Positions 36,901 through 48,500 of a stretch of 64,000 bases of DNA are shown one piece after another. Below the pieces are notes generated by a model, which was not told the DNA's origin, searched no databases, and saw only the letters and a list, made by a program, of their open reading frames with translations. Each line of letters starts with the position of its first letter. Position 1 is the first letter of the stretch. The translations under genes were made by a program, and so were the position numbers. Source of the DNA: Effrenium voratum (Eukaryota > Sar > Dinophyceae > Suessiales > Symbiodiniaceae); assembly GCA_963377175.1 (NCBI GenBank), contig CAUJNA010003035.1, positions 195,001 through 259,000 on the forward strand. Direction: 5' to 3'.

Positions 36901-39900
36901 ACGTTTTTGCTGTAAATAGTTTTGCACATGTTTGATTAACGTGAGTTAATCTAAGATATGTTTAATGCACGTTTCTAAATATGCAAAGCATAATATAGGA
37001 AATGATTACGTTTTTTGTTTGTTTTTGTTTTGTTCGACCCCAAACCGTTTGTTTGTGCCCGTAAACTAAAAAGGTAAGCTGGAAAAGCTTATCGCTGGGA
37101 AAATGTGGGGTCCAGGTCCCATCGAAAAGTCGCTCACAGCCGGCAGGCACCACCAACTCATCTTCTTCCTGACCATGTTGGTGGGCTTGGGAGGCGTGAA
37201 CATTGCCGTGGGTTTTGCCGAGACATTTGTTTTTCCGGATGTTTTGTTTTTGTCTTTTTGAGTTGGTACCGTTTTTGGGGTTGGTGTGAAGGGAACCAGA
37301 AGGCCTCCATTTTGGGGGTTCCCCATTTTGATACATCCGCATGTAAGCCACCACTCCATATACAACTACAGGGTAGCGACTTGGGGATGAACTTGCCTAT
37401 TGGACGAAGGTTCCCACGCAAGAGCGTTGTGTTTCAAGACTGAGGGACCCTTCTTTTGGATGCTTGGGAAACCAGGAAGCCACACGCGGACATATTTTGT
37501 CAAAATGTCCAGGTTGTTTGGGAGGGACATGGAGGGACTCACTGAGTTTCCGGTAAAAAACAAGTGGCCGTGTCTTTATTTTCTTGGGGGGAAGCATTTT
37601 GTGCGCCTTCGCGTGTCCGATGCCTTTGTTCGTTTGGCCGACTTCGCCGGGCTTCGGTTTCGAGGCAACGCAGGGGGCCAAAGCGTGGTTCTCACCTGCC
37701 GCAAGCTTGCGCTGGGGGAGGACGTGGCCGTCAGGCGGGGATGGCATGGAAGGTGGATGGTTGACGTGTTGCAGTGTTTTGTGTTTCGAGCGGTAACAGG
37801 CAGTGGCTTTTTGGCCACGTCTGGAAGACCACAAATCCTTAAGGCCCAAACGATCCCTCGTTTTAGGATGTCCGCCTTTGATGGATCGTCCTCTTCGTCT
37901 TTGAATGGGAAGGCGGTGAAGGTGATGGTGGTGGTGGTGGTGATGATACTGATGATGATGTCGATAATGCTGATGATGCAGGTGATCGTCCTGACACTGA
38001 TTATGTAGATGATGCTGATAATGTCAAGGATGTCAAGGATGTCAAGGATGTCAAGGATGTCAAGGATGTCAAGGATGTCAAGGATGTCAAGGATGTCAAG
38101 GATGTCAAGGATGTCAAGGATGTCAAGGATGTCAAGGATGCTAATTCTGGTGATGCTGACGATGCTGGCAATGCTGACAATGATGACTATGCTGACGATG
38201 CTGACGCTGATGATGCTACTGATGCTGATTATGCTGATGCTGATGAAGCTGATAATGCAGATGATGCTGTTGGTGCTGATAAAGCCTGATGATGCTGATG
38301 ATGCTTATTCCATTGGGCTTGCCAATTGGGAGACACACAGCACAAGAAAGGGTAGCATCAAAGAAGCACTTCATCGGGCTACTTTACCAACGCAAGTTCT
38401 TTTAGGAAGGATGAGCGACGTGGGGATGTGTTGTTTTGCCGTTTCTTTGAACTAAAGTCAAGGGAAGCGAGGCCACATGCGCTGAATGTTTTCTGGTTCA
38501 CTTTCAGCCTGTTTGCCTCACCGCTTTGAGCATTGAGGCGCTTCCCAAACCACCACAGTAGAACTTCTGGAATCGGTGCTTGGGTCTCCATCGCGAATGG
38601 CCAGGCAGCAGTTGATCACCGGCTTCTGGCTGGGGCTGGTGCTGACCCCGGTGGTGTTCCTGCGGACCTTGCCGAGCTGCGCCCGGCTGCCCAGATGGCT
38701 CTGGGTGAATTATAATTCACCCACATGGTTGTTTTAGGGCTTGTCTTTGAGAAGGTGGAGGGGGGAACTCCGTGTGGGGCTTCTTGGAAAGGGGCTCACT
38801 GGATTCTTTTTCCTCGAGGTTGGAAAGGTAATCCTCACAGTTGCACCGTGGCACCAGCGGTTGCATGTGACAATGACGCTGGTGCGAAGTGGGCAGCGCT
38901 GAAGAACCCTGACCATTTTAGTAAAGGATCCTGCTCCTTGGCTCAGCAGGGCGGATATCTGTTCTAAGTCTCCGCTGCACATGTGAATTGGCAGTCTTTC
39001 TTTTGTGCTACGTGCAAGCACTGCTGCACGAGGTAAGCGGCTGGCTAAAAGTAATTGCAGAATAATTGCGCCACAGCGGAACACGGGAAACGAACATGGC
39101 AGGCGTCCCGGAATTCTCAGAATGCATGACGGGGTGTGCACGTCCCACGCTCCAAGCTTTGAAGACCTTTGAAATGATGCTGGGGATGCAGCCAGGTGTT
39201 GTCTCGTAAGACCGCTGGCACGAAGGCAACACTAACATCCGGAGCCCACCAACCCAAAGCCTATCGGCATGTGCCAGCACCCGCCCCCGCGCCAGCACCA
39301 TTTCTTCAAGCTCACGCTCACACCCTCTTGCTTCGAACTGACAGAAATTCACCTTCCCATCAATTGGCTTGGTCAACACCACCCCCTAAAAGGGGACAAC
39401 TCCAGAACAAGACAGCCACTCTCACCCTCTGTGGTGCACTTTTTGGCTGTGTCTTTGTTGCAAGCTGTTGCTGTATTGCCTCTGGCAATGTTGTGCCTTT
39501 CTTGATCCTGAATGTTGTCTCTCCTTTCCACATTTGTGGTTGTGCTTTGTTTGGCGCTTCCATTGTTTGATACTTGTCTTCAAACGTGTTCGTTGTACCA
39601 TCCTTGAGTCTGATGGTTGTTTTCCTGTAGTCCTCAAGTTGTTCTGCTGGGACTGGACACTGTGTTCTCGAAGGTGTGAAGAGTGTCTTTCTGTGTTGCC
39701 TGTGTACTCTTACAAGTTCACCTTGTGTGTTGAATTGCCAGTAGTCTCCTGCATAACCTGTGTCTGCAGGTTCTTTTGGAGACGTGTGTTGTTTGCCTGT
39801 GCAACCGACAGTTCCCCCAGAAGAAGTTCCCCAGTTTAGTCGGTTGGCTTTTTTGATCGGGCCATTATCAAAGTCACAAAAGCAGTTGCAGCCAAGGGAA

Positions 39901-42900
39901 GCAACCTAACACCTGACTTGACAATACCATTTCCCTGACAGATTCCCTTAAAGGATGCTTGAGACAACTACTTTGACCAGCTTCGGATCCCTAAGAGATC
40001 GGTTCTTGGTATTTGGCCGCACATCTAACAGAATCCATGTCCTTTCTGGGAACCACAACAATTTCAACGGAACACCTCCAGCAAGTTGCAACTTTAGGGG
40101 AAGAATCCAGCGCCCCTGTATTTCAATGGAAACCACGAGTAAGTCGCAAGGGGAACAATCGGAGAAAAACAAAAAAAACAAAAATCCAAGTAGCAATGGA
40201 CAACACCGGTGAAGGGGAACCATCAGGTGACTTTGGTCTAAACCGAGCCTCAGCCTCCCCACCTCCATTGGACAAAAAGGGACAAATTTTCCATGTTCTG
40301 AGGGCCCCAAGAGTGCCCAGCAACTTCCGATCACTGGGGGATTTTGGTCCAAACCAAAACCGAGCCTCAGCCTCTGGTCCAAACAAGACCAGTGACACTT
40401 TGGTCTTAACCAAAACCGAGCCACAGCCGGGACCTCGGCGCATCGTGTGAGGAGCTGGACGTGTGCTTCACCGTGGCGGCGGCCACGTGGCTCATTGCCA
40501 CCCTGGCGCCGGCCATCGGCACCGCGCTGCCCAAGCTGCGCCTTGCCGGTGGTTTTCGACGCACGCGGTCGACGGACGCGTGGGGGGGGTGGAGGGTGGA
40601 GGGTGGAGGGTGGAGGGTAGGACCCACCCCGTTTTGGAGGACACGGAAAAACCCGAGAACCAACAGGGGCAGGTGTGAAGGAAGTCTGAGGGACCAAAAA
40701 ACAAGACAGGAAAGACGTTGCTTGCTTTTGTACAGCTTTGGCACCCGGATCTTGCCTGATGGGTTTTGAAGGCCTGAGTTGGGTCTGTTGGGGGGGTTCC
40801 AGGGCAAGATGTGAGAAAGCAGGGAGTATACCTTCCCAGTTTCGGACCGTTGAAGAGCAGCCTGCTGAAGGAAATGCCGAGCAAGGGCTCACTTGGGCCC
40901 TGTGAGGGCGCACGTGGAGATACGTTTGAGGGACTTGGTGGGGATGTTGGGAGCCTAGCTCCGGACCTCCAGTTTGAAGGACTCAGGTTGGAGGTTTCCC
41001 GTTGCAGGAAACACTCATGTTTTTGGTCGGGAACCCAGGGGCTGAAATAAACCAGTGGTCAACAGCGGGCACATTCGGATCCATTTTCGCTTGGGCTCCT
41101 CGGCCGTCATTCAGTCCGCAAGATTTGGGACCCACTGCTGTTAATTACATGGATAGGATGTTGAACAAAAGCTCAATGTTTGGGGTGGGCTGTCCATGTT
41201 TTCTTTCGAACACCGTCCAAGCACGAGGAAGGGGGTTCTTCCAAGACCTGCATGGCTAAAGAGACCCCCCCCCAAAAAAAAAAAGGAACATGGTTGTTTG
41301 ATTGCTTTCCCTTTGAATCCACCCACCAAAGATGCAAAACAGGCGTGTTCCTTTTGGATTGCAAGCCAACCCGAAAAGGTTACCAACTCCCAAATTAAAT
41401 ATATATATATATATATATGGAAGTTTCTCTTTGGATATTTTTCAGGCTTTCTCCAACCCCACCCCAAAAAATCCCAAAACTAAGCTGAAACCCCACAAAA
41501 CCCAAGGGTATCCCAGGCTTTCTCCAAACCCAGCCTACACCGGGAGCCGAGGCTCCGGAGGATCCGGGCGGATCCCGGTCAGTCGGCCACCATGATCCAG
41601 GAGAGGAAGTCAGCGGGATGTGTTGCTTTAAGGCAACCCAAAAAACATCCCCTCCCAAAAGAAGCACATTTTCACATGTGCCAAAAACCATCCCCACATT
41701 TACCGAGAAAAAAGCACAAAAACACATTTTCACATATGTGTCGATTTGGTTGGTTCGTTGGTTGATTGGTAGGTCGGACGGTCGGACGGTCGGCCGTTCG
41801 GCCGCTCGCTCTGTCGGATGTTGGAAGGAACGGGGTTGCCAGCAGGGGTTCGCCACGGGTTAGCTGAGCGACTATTAAATCGAGGCGTGCTAGGCAGCGA
41901 CGAAATAGTGGACAGGCACAAACACAATTACATGTAGCAGGCTTATGTTGCTCCTGAAGAAACTGAGGGTGCTCGACGTGATTTGCGCCCCCCCCCCCTT
42001 CCCCCCCCAGCTTTTGGATCTTGTATTTATCCTGGTTGCACGGTCATATAACTCATATGTTGATACGTCAAGGGGCTTTCCAACTTAAGGGGCCCTGCGA
42101 CATCGGTTTTTCAACGGAACCAGCATGAAGGTTTTCCTTGGACGGGGGAACACCGTTGTTCGACCCCCCAAACTGTTTTGCGCACCTCCAAAGTCAAGAG
42201 GTAGGTAGAGAGTCAAAAATAATGCTGCGGGGTTGGGAAAACAGGGTGCCCCATTCAAAAAAGGGTTTCCAAATGGTTTTTTTAACAGATACTCAACTTG
42301 GGAACCCCTAGTAGATGTTGACCCTGCACGGACATGCGGTCCCTATATTTCTTTCCCGTTTTTGGACGTTTTACGTTTAAGCATCACCTCTTTCGAAAGT
42401 TGTCCCTTTGATTTGCGAGTTTGCCTTGGTATGTTTTTGGAGGTTAGGCATATAGGGAACCCTGTTTGGTCGATCCGTTCTGGGTCCAAGAAGCCAACTT
42501 TCAGGGATAAGATGCTAAAGACTTGAAATGGACGCCAATTCCCGCAGCGCCAACGATTTTGGGATATTGGGCACCCCTTGCAGTGGGCACCCCTGTGGTA
42601 GGCTCTTCGGAACATCAAAGAGGCGCAAAACGAAAGGCTAAAAATCATTCCCTTCCAATCGATCCTCCACTCCTTGGTGGATGACGAGGTGAGATGCCCT
42701 TTTGAACAGCCCCAAAGTCTGAGAAGGGCCCGTTCTTTTCTACGAGTTCCATATTGATGTGAACATTCCTTTCATGTGCGTCTCGCTGGAAGCTCAGACC
42801 CCACTGATTGTGGCGTGAGGCGTGATTCCCATTTAGGGTCAATGCTCGCCGGAGGTCATTATGGACATCATGGGCATCATGATCACTTGCTCTCTGGGCG

Positions 42901-42920
42901 TACTCATCCTGGGCAATTGA
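33066..42920 (+). CDS. MgtE/SLC41-type magnesium transporter, 10 exons
   Basis: Exons 33066-33107, 33859-33927, 34957-35018, 35958-36005, 37147-37193, 37665-37734, 38605-38704, 40452-40548, 41561-41600 and 42855-42920 join in phase to about 214 residues. The predicted protein has a short soluble start, then the full membrane domain of the MgtE family, which moves Mg2+ and other divalent ions: TM1 (RCRWLAGMLLVQ) running into SVSSFILARFENVV, a helix with FFLTMLVGLG, the signature GNAGGQSVVLTCRKLALGE, a third helix (LITGFWLGLVLTPVVFLR), a fourth (FTVAAATWLIATLAPAIGTA), DPGQSATMIQ, and a last helix (VIMDIMGIMITCSLGVLIL) ending at TGA 42918-42920. Donors are GC (five), GA (two) and GT (two); all acceptors are AG|G. 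There is no CBS domain, unlike bacterial MgtE. The N-terminus may lie further upstream. Confidence 0.82.
33977..34081. mobile_element. MITE-like element, copy 1
   Basis: TGGGTCAAAAT near the left end is mirrored by ATTTTGACCCA near the right end (about 34065-34075), an 11-bp terminal inverted repeat. The interior (CCCTGGTAAGTGGAAACATG, AAAACCTGCGG) recurs in the copy at 36299. Confidence 0.65.
34813..34916. mobile_element. MITE-like element, copy 2 (diverged)
   Basis: GGCCATGGCTCATAACC at the left pairs with GGTGTTGACCCACAGCC at the right. It ends 40 nt before transporter exon 3. Confidence 0.45.
34957..36005 (+). CDS. Transporter exons 3-4: first transmembrane segment
   Basis: Exon 3 (34957-35018) reads GESLHLFWPRCRWLAGMLLV, with a GC donor after CA; exon 4 (35958-36005) supplies G to complete Q and continues SVSSFILARFENVVA. 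The result, LLVQ-SVSSFILARFE, matches the MgtE pattern 'LLLLQS.SSFIL..FE'. Exon 4 ends AG with a GC donor. Confidence 0.78.
36080..36150. repeat. Dispersed intron repeat N, copy 1
   Basis: TTTTTCCCGTATAGAGAAAA then GCAAATCTA and GGGTATTTTACCCAAAAAA. The same order of words appears inverted at 55791-55858. Confidence 0.6.
36299..36405. mobile_element. MITE-like element, copy 3
   Basis: GTGGGTCAAAA at the left mirrors TTTTGAGCCAC at the right. The interior shares CCCTGGTAAGT-GAAACATG-AAAACCTGCGGT with copy 1. Located in the intron after transporter exon 4. Confidence 0.65.
37147..37734 (+). CDS. Transporter exons 5-6: MLVGLG-GNAGGQ signature
   Basis: Exon 5 (37147-37193) encodes HHQLIFFLTMLVGLG; exon 6 (37665-37734) encodes GNAGGQSVVLTCRKLALGE then DVAV. 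The intron is GC-AG with GAG|GC at both ends. GGN-A-G-x-Q-S and R-x-LALGE are the diagnostic MgtE/SLC41 residues lining the ion path. This is the most certain junction of the gene. Confidence 0.85.
38020..38139 (+). repeat. 9-nt tandem repeat (GATGTCAAG)n
   Basis: About 13 nearly identical copies of GATGTCAAG, followed to about 38310 by degenerate GATGCTGAN units. It lies in the intron between transporter exons 6 and 7. Confidence 0.92.
38605..38704 (+). CDS. Transporter exon 7: transmembrane helix
   Basis: A split AG+G codon links LGEDVAV-R to QQLITGFWLGLVLTPVVFLR, a hydrophobic helix, then TLPSCARLPRWLW to a GTGAAT donor. 'R-x-x-L-x-x-G-x-x-L-G-L' after LALGE is as expected for MgtE. Confidence 0.78.
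40452..40548 (+). CDS. Transporter exon 8: transmembrane helix ending GTALPKL
   Basis: Acceptor TGTGAG|G, then ELDVCFTVAAATWLIATLAP and AIGTALPKLRLA. The 'G-x-x-L-P-x-L' end of a helix is typical of the fourth MgtE transmembrane segment. GT donor at 40549, with a one-base ambiguity shared with exon 9. Confidence 0.78.
41399..41418. repeat. Short (TA)n microsatellite
   Basis: Ten TA units in the intron before transporter exon 9. Confidence 0.85.
41561..41600 (+). CDS. Transporter exon 9: DPGQSATMIQ
   Basis: The small exon reads IRADPGQSATMIQ and ends at a GA donor (CAG|GAGAGG). It matches the conserved 'DPA.....(I/V)Q' loop before the last MgtE helix, and its phase fits both neighbours. Confidence 0.75.
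42855..42920 (+). CDS. Transporter exon 10 (terminal)
   Basis: Acceptor CCGGAG|G, VIMDIMGIMITCSLGVLIL, stop TGA at 42918-42920. 'V-x-x-D-x-x-G' opening the last helix is diagnostic for MgtE proteins; the conserved aspartate contributes to the ion path. Confidence 0.82.
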   Translation, partial: VIMDIMGIMITCSLGVLILGN

Positions 42921-43899
42921 CCGCCGTGCAGGTCCACCTGCCAGCCCACCTGCCTGCTGAAAAGCGTGAAACGCAGCGGCGAAGGTCGAACAAACAACAT
43001 GCTGGCCGTGACAAATGAGTTCTTGCTTTCTTTCTTTCTTTCTTTCTTTTTTTGGGGGGGATGTGTTTGCTACTTGTTTCCCAACCAGTTTTGAATATTG
43101 AACCAACTGGCTGCTAAACCCGCAACCGATGTTGCAGCAATATCCGTCATGGAGGCTGGGCTCATTTCTCCTGGGCGGCTTCCTGCAGGCGCTGTGGATG
43201 TTACTCAAACAGGACATGGAGCCCTGACCTGAAACTTCTTACACCAACCGACAGGAGCCGCATGAGCCGCATCAAAGGCGGTTGCCTTTGTTTCAGTGGG
43301 ACATAGGCAGGCGCCATAAAGTTTCCAGGTAGCGACCTCATAACGGGGCGATGATCTCTCGCAATGTTCGTTTCTGCGGGGTTCACAACATTTTGTGTTG
43401 GTGAAGTAATGGACTTCACCCAGTCTGTGTGCACTTCCCACAACCTCCTGACGGCAACATGCCTCTTGGTTCTCAGCGCGTGCCATGAGACTTGGCCAGA
43501 ACCCCCAGGAACCTCTAGTACCATAGTTTTAATTGCAAGTTGCTCGCTAGACTGTAAAGACACAAGTTCCTTGGAGATTGGGCTTGTGCGCAACTTCATG
43601 CGCTCACCATCCACCAGGAAACCAGCAAAAGCTGGTTTTGTGGGCGCTTAGCAATGTGTAAGCAAGGGTCGGAACGCAGAATTGCCGCAGCTGAGAAGGC
43701 CTCAGGAGATCGAGCGGGAAGACAGCGAGCAATGGCAAGGGCAGCAGGTGGCTGGTTGCTCGCCAAGGGCGCGATAGTGGCAATGGGTGACTGGTTGCTA
43801 GAGCCACGGGCACCTCGATTCTAGGGTTTGGCTTGTGGCTTGGGCTTCTGGGATTGGACCCTTATCCTCCCACTGGTGCTGCCCTTTTTCGGCTTGTAG

Positions 43900-44659
43900 G
43901 CAGTCTTTGGACTGGTCTTCGAAGGGCGCTGGCTGAAGCAAGCGTTGAAGGCCTGGAGTCTGGCCACACTCCGCTTCCCGCCTTCTCACTTTCCATCTCA
44001 CAGGTCGCCTTGCGCCTTCCGGCTCGGGAGTCACGGCTGGGCATTGAGATCCGACGCATCCAGCACAGGACATTGCTTTTCCTGGCGTTCCCCCTGACCT
44101 CCTGGGCTACGACTCTGGTTTTCTGATTCATGCAGCGTTTGTTCTTCATGTTCCGCTGGCCACAGCCACAGCGGAAGACCTGCGTGACCTGTTGAGGTTC
44201 GCTCAACACCTGAGCAAAGAATTGAAGAAGGTGGAATGGCATCTGCTGGGCGCTGCCCTTGCCACCATCACCGCAATTTGGGCCTTGCCTTTGCCCTTGC
44301 AGGTGACTTTGCTTGTCATTGCCTTGTCCCTCCTTGCTTATATACTTTGCAAAGATGAAGCCCTTGTTCAGGGCTACGTGGGCAGCGCGCGAGAGCTAGT
44401 GCCCTGCGAAGAGATGGTGGAACAAGTCGTCGTCACGCACTTTCTTCCTTTGTTCATCATGTGCCACAACTTCAGCAGCATGATGCAGCACGCCGACCCG
44501 AAGCGGCTCGCGGATTGGTTTGATGCGGGCCTATTCCTTGCCCTGGCATGGTCGCTGCACTTCATCAGCCCCTCCAACAGCTACGTGCCTGGGGCCACGC
44601 TGGTGCTCGCCTCTGTTGCCGCCTACATCCACAACCCGTCCAGTGAAGGCTCGGATTGA
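43900..44659 (+). CDS. Multi-pass membrane protein of unknown family
   Basis: The terminal frame ends at TGA 44657-44659 and is certain from about 44197: RFAQHLSKELKKVEWHLLGA, then two hydrophobic helices (ATITAIWALPLPLQVTLLVI, ALSLLAYIL), a loop with CEEMVEQ, further helices (VVVTHFLPLFIMCHNF, GLFLALAWSLHFIS, ATLVLASVAAYIH). Upstream exon candidates are 43900 onward (AVFGLVFEGRWLKQALKAW) and 44004-44068 (VALRLPARESRLGIEIRRIQ). The 44004 exon joins 44197 in phase through a GA-AG intron of 128 nt. However the 44197 frame also stays open and gene-like back to 44048 (GYDSGFLIHAAFVLHVPLAT, AEDLRDLLRF), so the exact 5' structure is open. No family recognised. Confidence 0.6.
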
Positions 44660-44870
44660 ATCGATTCGCAAAGAAGCTCGTTGGAGATTTCAGCAGTTTC
44701 CCCTACCAAGGTCCTTCTGGTTTCCTTTCAATCTCTTTCTGGATGAACATTGGTTTGGCTTCCGTTCTTCTTAGGGAACCGCCGTGTTGTGTAACTCCAG
44801 AGCGCATCCAAACGCTCGGAGCTTGAGTGAGAGAGCCAAATCTGCATTGCCCGAGGACAAAATACAACAC

Positions 44871-44969
44871 ACAGCACACACGCACACACACACACAAAAG
44901 CGCACAAGCAAGCAAAGCAAAGCAAAGCAATGCAACGCAACACAACCCAACGCAAGCACGCGCGCGCAG

Positions 44970-45031
<62 letters not shown>

Positions 45032-45150
45032 CAGCGCAGCAAGCAAGCAAGCAAGCAAGCAAGGAAGGAAGGAAGGAAGGAAGGAAGGAAGGACGCAAGC
45101 AAGCAAGCAAGCAAGCAAGCACGCACGCACGCACGCCCGCCCGCCCGCCC

Positions 45151-45237
<87 letters not shown>

Positions 45238-45250
45238 CCAGCCAGCCAGC

Positions 45251-45312
<62 letters not shown>
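44871..45312. repeat. Composite microsatellite: (AC)n, (AAGC)n, (AAGG)n, (CCAG)n
   Basis: Successive tetranucleotide tracts change by single substitutions: AAGC (about 44907-45060), AAGG (45061-45092), AAGC/ACGC, CCCG, then about 40 CCAG units (45150-45312). Six open frames cross it on both strands because tetranucleotides rotate the frame; none is a gene. Confidence 0.95.
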
Positions 45313-45444
45313 AGAGGGCTGGGTTTGCAACCCTTCCATGGCTCCATACCTTTTGGGTTTGGTATGTTTCGTGCATGTTGCATGTTTTTGGGGGATATTT
45401 GGCTTTATTTTATGTGGGGCAACCGAAATGCCTACTCTTTGTAG

Positions 45445-45578
45445 GGCGCTCGCTGGCCTGCCTGGGTTGCGCCTTGGCTGGCTGCACCCTGGAACTCATC
45501 TGCACCGGCTGCGTCTGCGGGTTCCGAGTGGGCGCCATGTGGAACCTCCTGCGGCTCAGTTGGCAACAGGCCGCTTGA
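45445..45578 (+). CDS. Isolated Cys-rich hydrophobic exon
   Basis: After TTGTAG|G the frame reads RSLACLGCALAGCTLELICT and GCVCGFRVGAMWN, then LLRLSWQQAA and stop at 45576-45578. A Cys-rich membrane helix is likely. No neighbour exon in phase was found, so its gene is unknown. Confidence 0.4.
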
Positions 45579-48500
45579 GCAGCCCGTAGCCTCAGCGTGA
45601 AAAGCGGAAGAGACTTAGCGACTAGTCTGAAGCATGGTTGCCTTTTCAAACTATTGTGAAAACAGTGGTATATAACGGTTTCTTGTTGAATACCAAACTT
45701 GTCGTGAAACAGGCTTCGGCAAAGGGACCGCCCTTCTCCCCTTCGGACGCGGTCGAGATGTCGATGCGTTTCCTCAGTTTTCCCGGGTCCTTGCGGCCAC
45801 GGAGACCAAAAGTTGTTGGCTTTTGCCGGATTCTGCATCCGCAAAGTTGGGAGAGACTCGTGTTCTGAGGAAAGGCACAGGAGCGCCGCTGCGGGAAACA
45901 AGTTGGACGTCGCGTTTACCTGCCCCTCCTGTTTCGCCCCATCGAGCATTGGCCCAGGCACTAACGCAGAAGCACCTGAGGCTATTGGTAGGTGAAGGGA
46001 TAGGAGCCCCCTGTCAGTTGGGTGTCCTTTTGGTCTTCCGGTGTAAGCCATTCAGCGGGAGGTCACCCATAAATGAGCAACCTACTATGTTAGGGAGGAC
46101 ATCTGGGCCACACAGACGTTTCCCATAGAAGCCACAACGTTCTCACGTTGCCCGCCATTGGACCTGCGAACTGGGTGCCAAGCGCACCTCGGATCCCACG
46201 CGCGTGCGGTTTTTTTTTGGGTTCCGGGGTCCTTGGCGCGGGATCTACGAGCAGATCGATTTTTCGCCCTCGCTCAATGGCCTTTGCTTCAAGGAAGGGA
46301 TCAGATGAGCAATGCAGGGCTCGCCCGCTTTACCCGAGCTCCTGATGGATTTTGGACGCACCCCAAAAAACAAGAGCGAGCGTACGGAAACACGGTTCTG
46401 CAGAGTGTGCCCCAAATTTTACCCACAGGTGGGTGCCTTGCCTTCTTTCGGTTGCCGTGAGCTCATGGCGCGATCACGGCCGAACCGAACCGCCGCCGCG
46501 CCGGGCGTCCGTGGGCAATGAGCCGATGAGACGTGTGTTGCTGCTAGGCCGGGTTGGTGCACTTCTGGGAGGTGTTCGCACTCGGAGATTCCAACAACTC
46601 TCTGAAGGGCAGTACAAACATGGTCGTGTGAGGACCCCCGGGGATCTAGAGTAAGGGCAAAACCGAGGGCCCCTCCAACCCACGAAGGTTCTGAGCTTAG
46701 AACCTTGGGAGGGGGGGGAGTTGATGATTACATCGAGGAGAAACTCAACTTTAAGCCTCTGATTGTTTGGGTTCCATGTCAATCAGATTGGGCTTCTCCA
46801 AGTTGCCCCCTCCTTGGCTTTTATCGCTCCCTGCAGGCTTTCCCAAGGACGCCTTTCTTGGTCCTTCTTCCGGTTCGTTTGTGTGTTGGCTTTGTTGGCT
46901 TTTGTTGCTTTGTTTGTTGTGTCGGCTTGTTGGTTTGTTGATTTGTTGGTTTGTTCTCTGCCTATTGCCGGCCACGGATTTGTGTATCCGGATATGTGCA
47001 GATCCATCGATCGGATCGACGGGCTTTGAGAGCTCTTGAGCATCCATCAGTGACTTGGGCCTTTGCCATGCACTTTGCCCTTCTACATTGCGTTTCAGTG
47101 TCGCCAAACGGCGCCGATATGGAACTCTGAGTTAGCTCCGGGGGTTCCCAGAAGCAAATCCGCAAGCAAAGTCGCCGGAAGTCGTTTGAAGGGCAAACCC
47201 GGCGTTGAGATATTTGTAGCTTGAGGTTGGAGGGGCGTGTGTTCGCAGCCCATTGAGCCCGATTGGGAGTTGGGGTTTTGATGGCCGATGGAGGCGGACA
47301 AGAGGGTTGTGGAAGAGACTGCAGGATGTTGGAAGCGACTTCAATGCTCGATGGACAGAGGGTGTAAATAAGAGGTTTGGCAATAACTTGCTCTTGAGAA
47401 GGCCGGTAGGCTTGGAACTCCTGAGATAGCAGGATAACCCTGGGAAAGCAGACTGCTTGACTGGTTCACACACTTTTTACACATACGGGGACAGGGTGCT
47501 AGCTCAGTCTTTTCGTCTTTGCTTATGAACTGCTAGGCTAAGGCAGCACGTATTCCAGTGAAAACCTTGAGGCGTAATTACGCACTGCCAACGTCCAAAA
47601 GAAGGGTTCCTTGATTGGGATGAAGGGACCGCCCTCCCACGTTGCCCTCCCCGGGGTGGCCGAAGTTCGGGGATCACTTTTGGATGTTGGGGAAGTCCCT
47701 GATTCTTCCTGGACCTCTGACATGTGTAGATTCCAGTCGGGGTCCGGGTCCACGTCACTCGCCCCACAATGCAATGCAACTCGCGTGCCAAGAGCTTCTG
47801 GTTCCACACGGAAAACATATACTTCGGTGCCTTCGGTTTGAGGGGGCTCATTTCTTTGGAGGGGTGTGTGTGTTTTAAAGACCAGTGGAGCAATTCAGCT
47901 CGCAGGCCTGGCGGTCGGCGGCCCAGGGAGGGAGGGCCTGACAACTCTCCAGTTGATTTGTTGGATAAAAGGACCATGTTTTCCATAAATGGGTTCCCCT
48001 AAATGGGTTCCCTAAAAAACAAGGAGGGCCGTGTTCATTGGGCTCACTTTTTGTATTGGGTTCCCCACAATGAGTTTGTTTCCCATTACGGGAGCCGGGG
48101 ATCCGAAGTGGACATTAGTTGGTGTGTGTGTGTGTGTGAGTGCTCAGATGTTGAGGTCTTGTCAACCGGCAATCGGAGGGCGGGATGTGTGTTTGTTGAG
48201 GTGCGTTGCTTCGGATTAGTCATGTTTGCCATTGGGGCGGATGGATCAATGAATAATCAACACAATGGTCACCTTTCCTAGCCAAGACGTGCGGTTTTCC
48301 CCCCGACTGGACTTGAGCTGACAAGTCGATGCCCCTCCGCCCGTGGAGCCATCCACTTAAACATGGAAGTAGAATTCGGCAGGGGTCACCCCTAGAACTC
48401 TCTTTGTGGCTTCATTTGGCTTTCGGTGGTTGGACTTGAAGAACGGAACTGCACACTAATCCTACGTAGTGCCATTCCAAATTGGGGGCATTCCAGAGTC

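Noticed and set aside
39948..40913. 321-residue minus-strand open frame
   Set aside because: It covers transporter exon 8 on the opposite strand and intron sequence, with no recognisable domain.
44703..45589. Six overlapping open frames of about 200 residues on both strands
   Set aside because: They follow AAGC/CCAG tetranucleotide repeats, which rotate through frames; only 45445-45578 looks like an exon.
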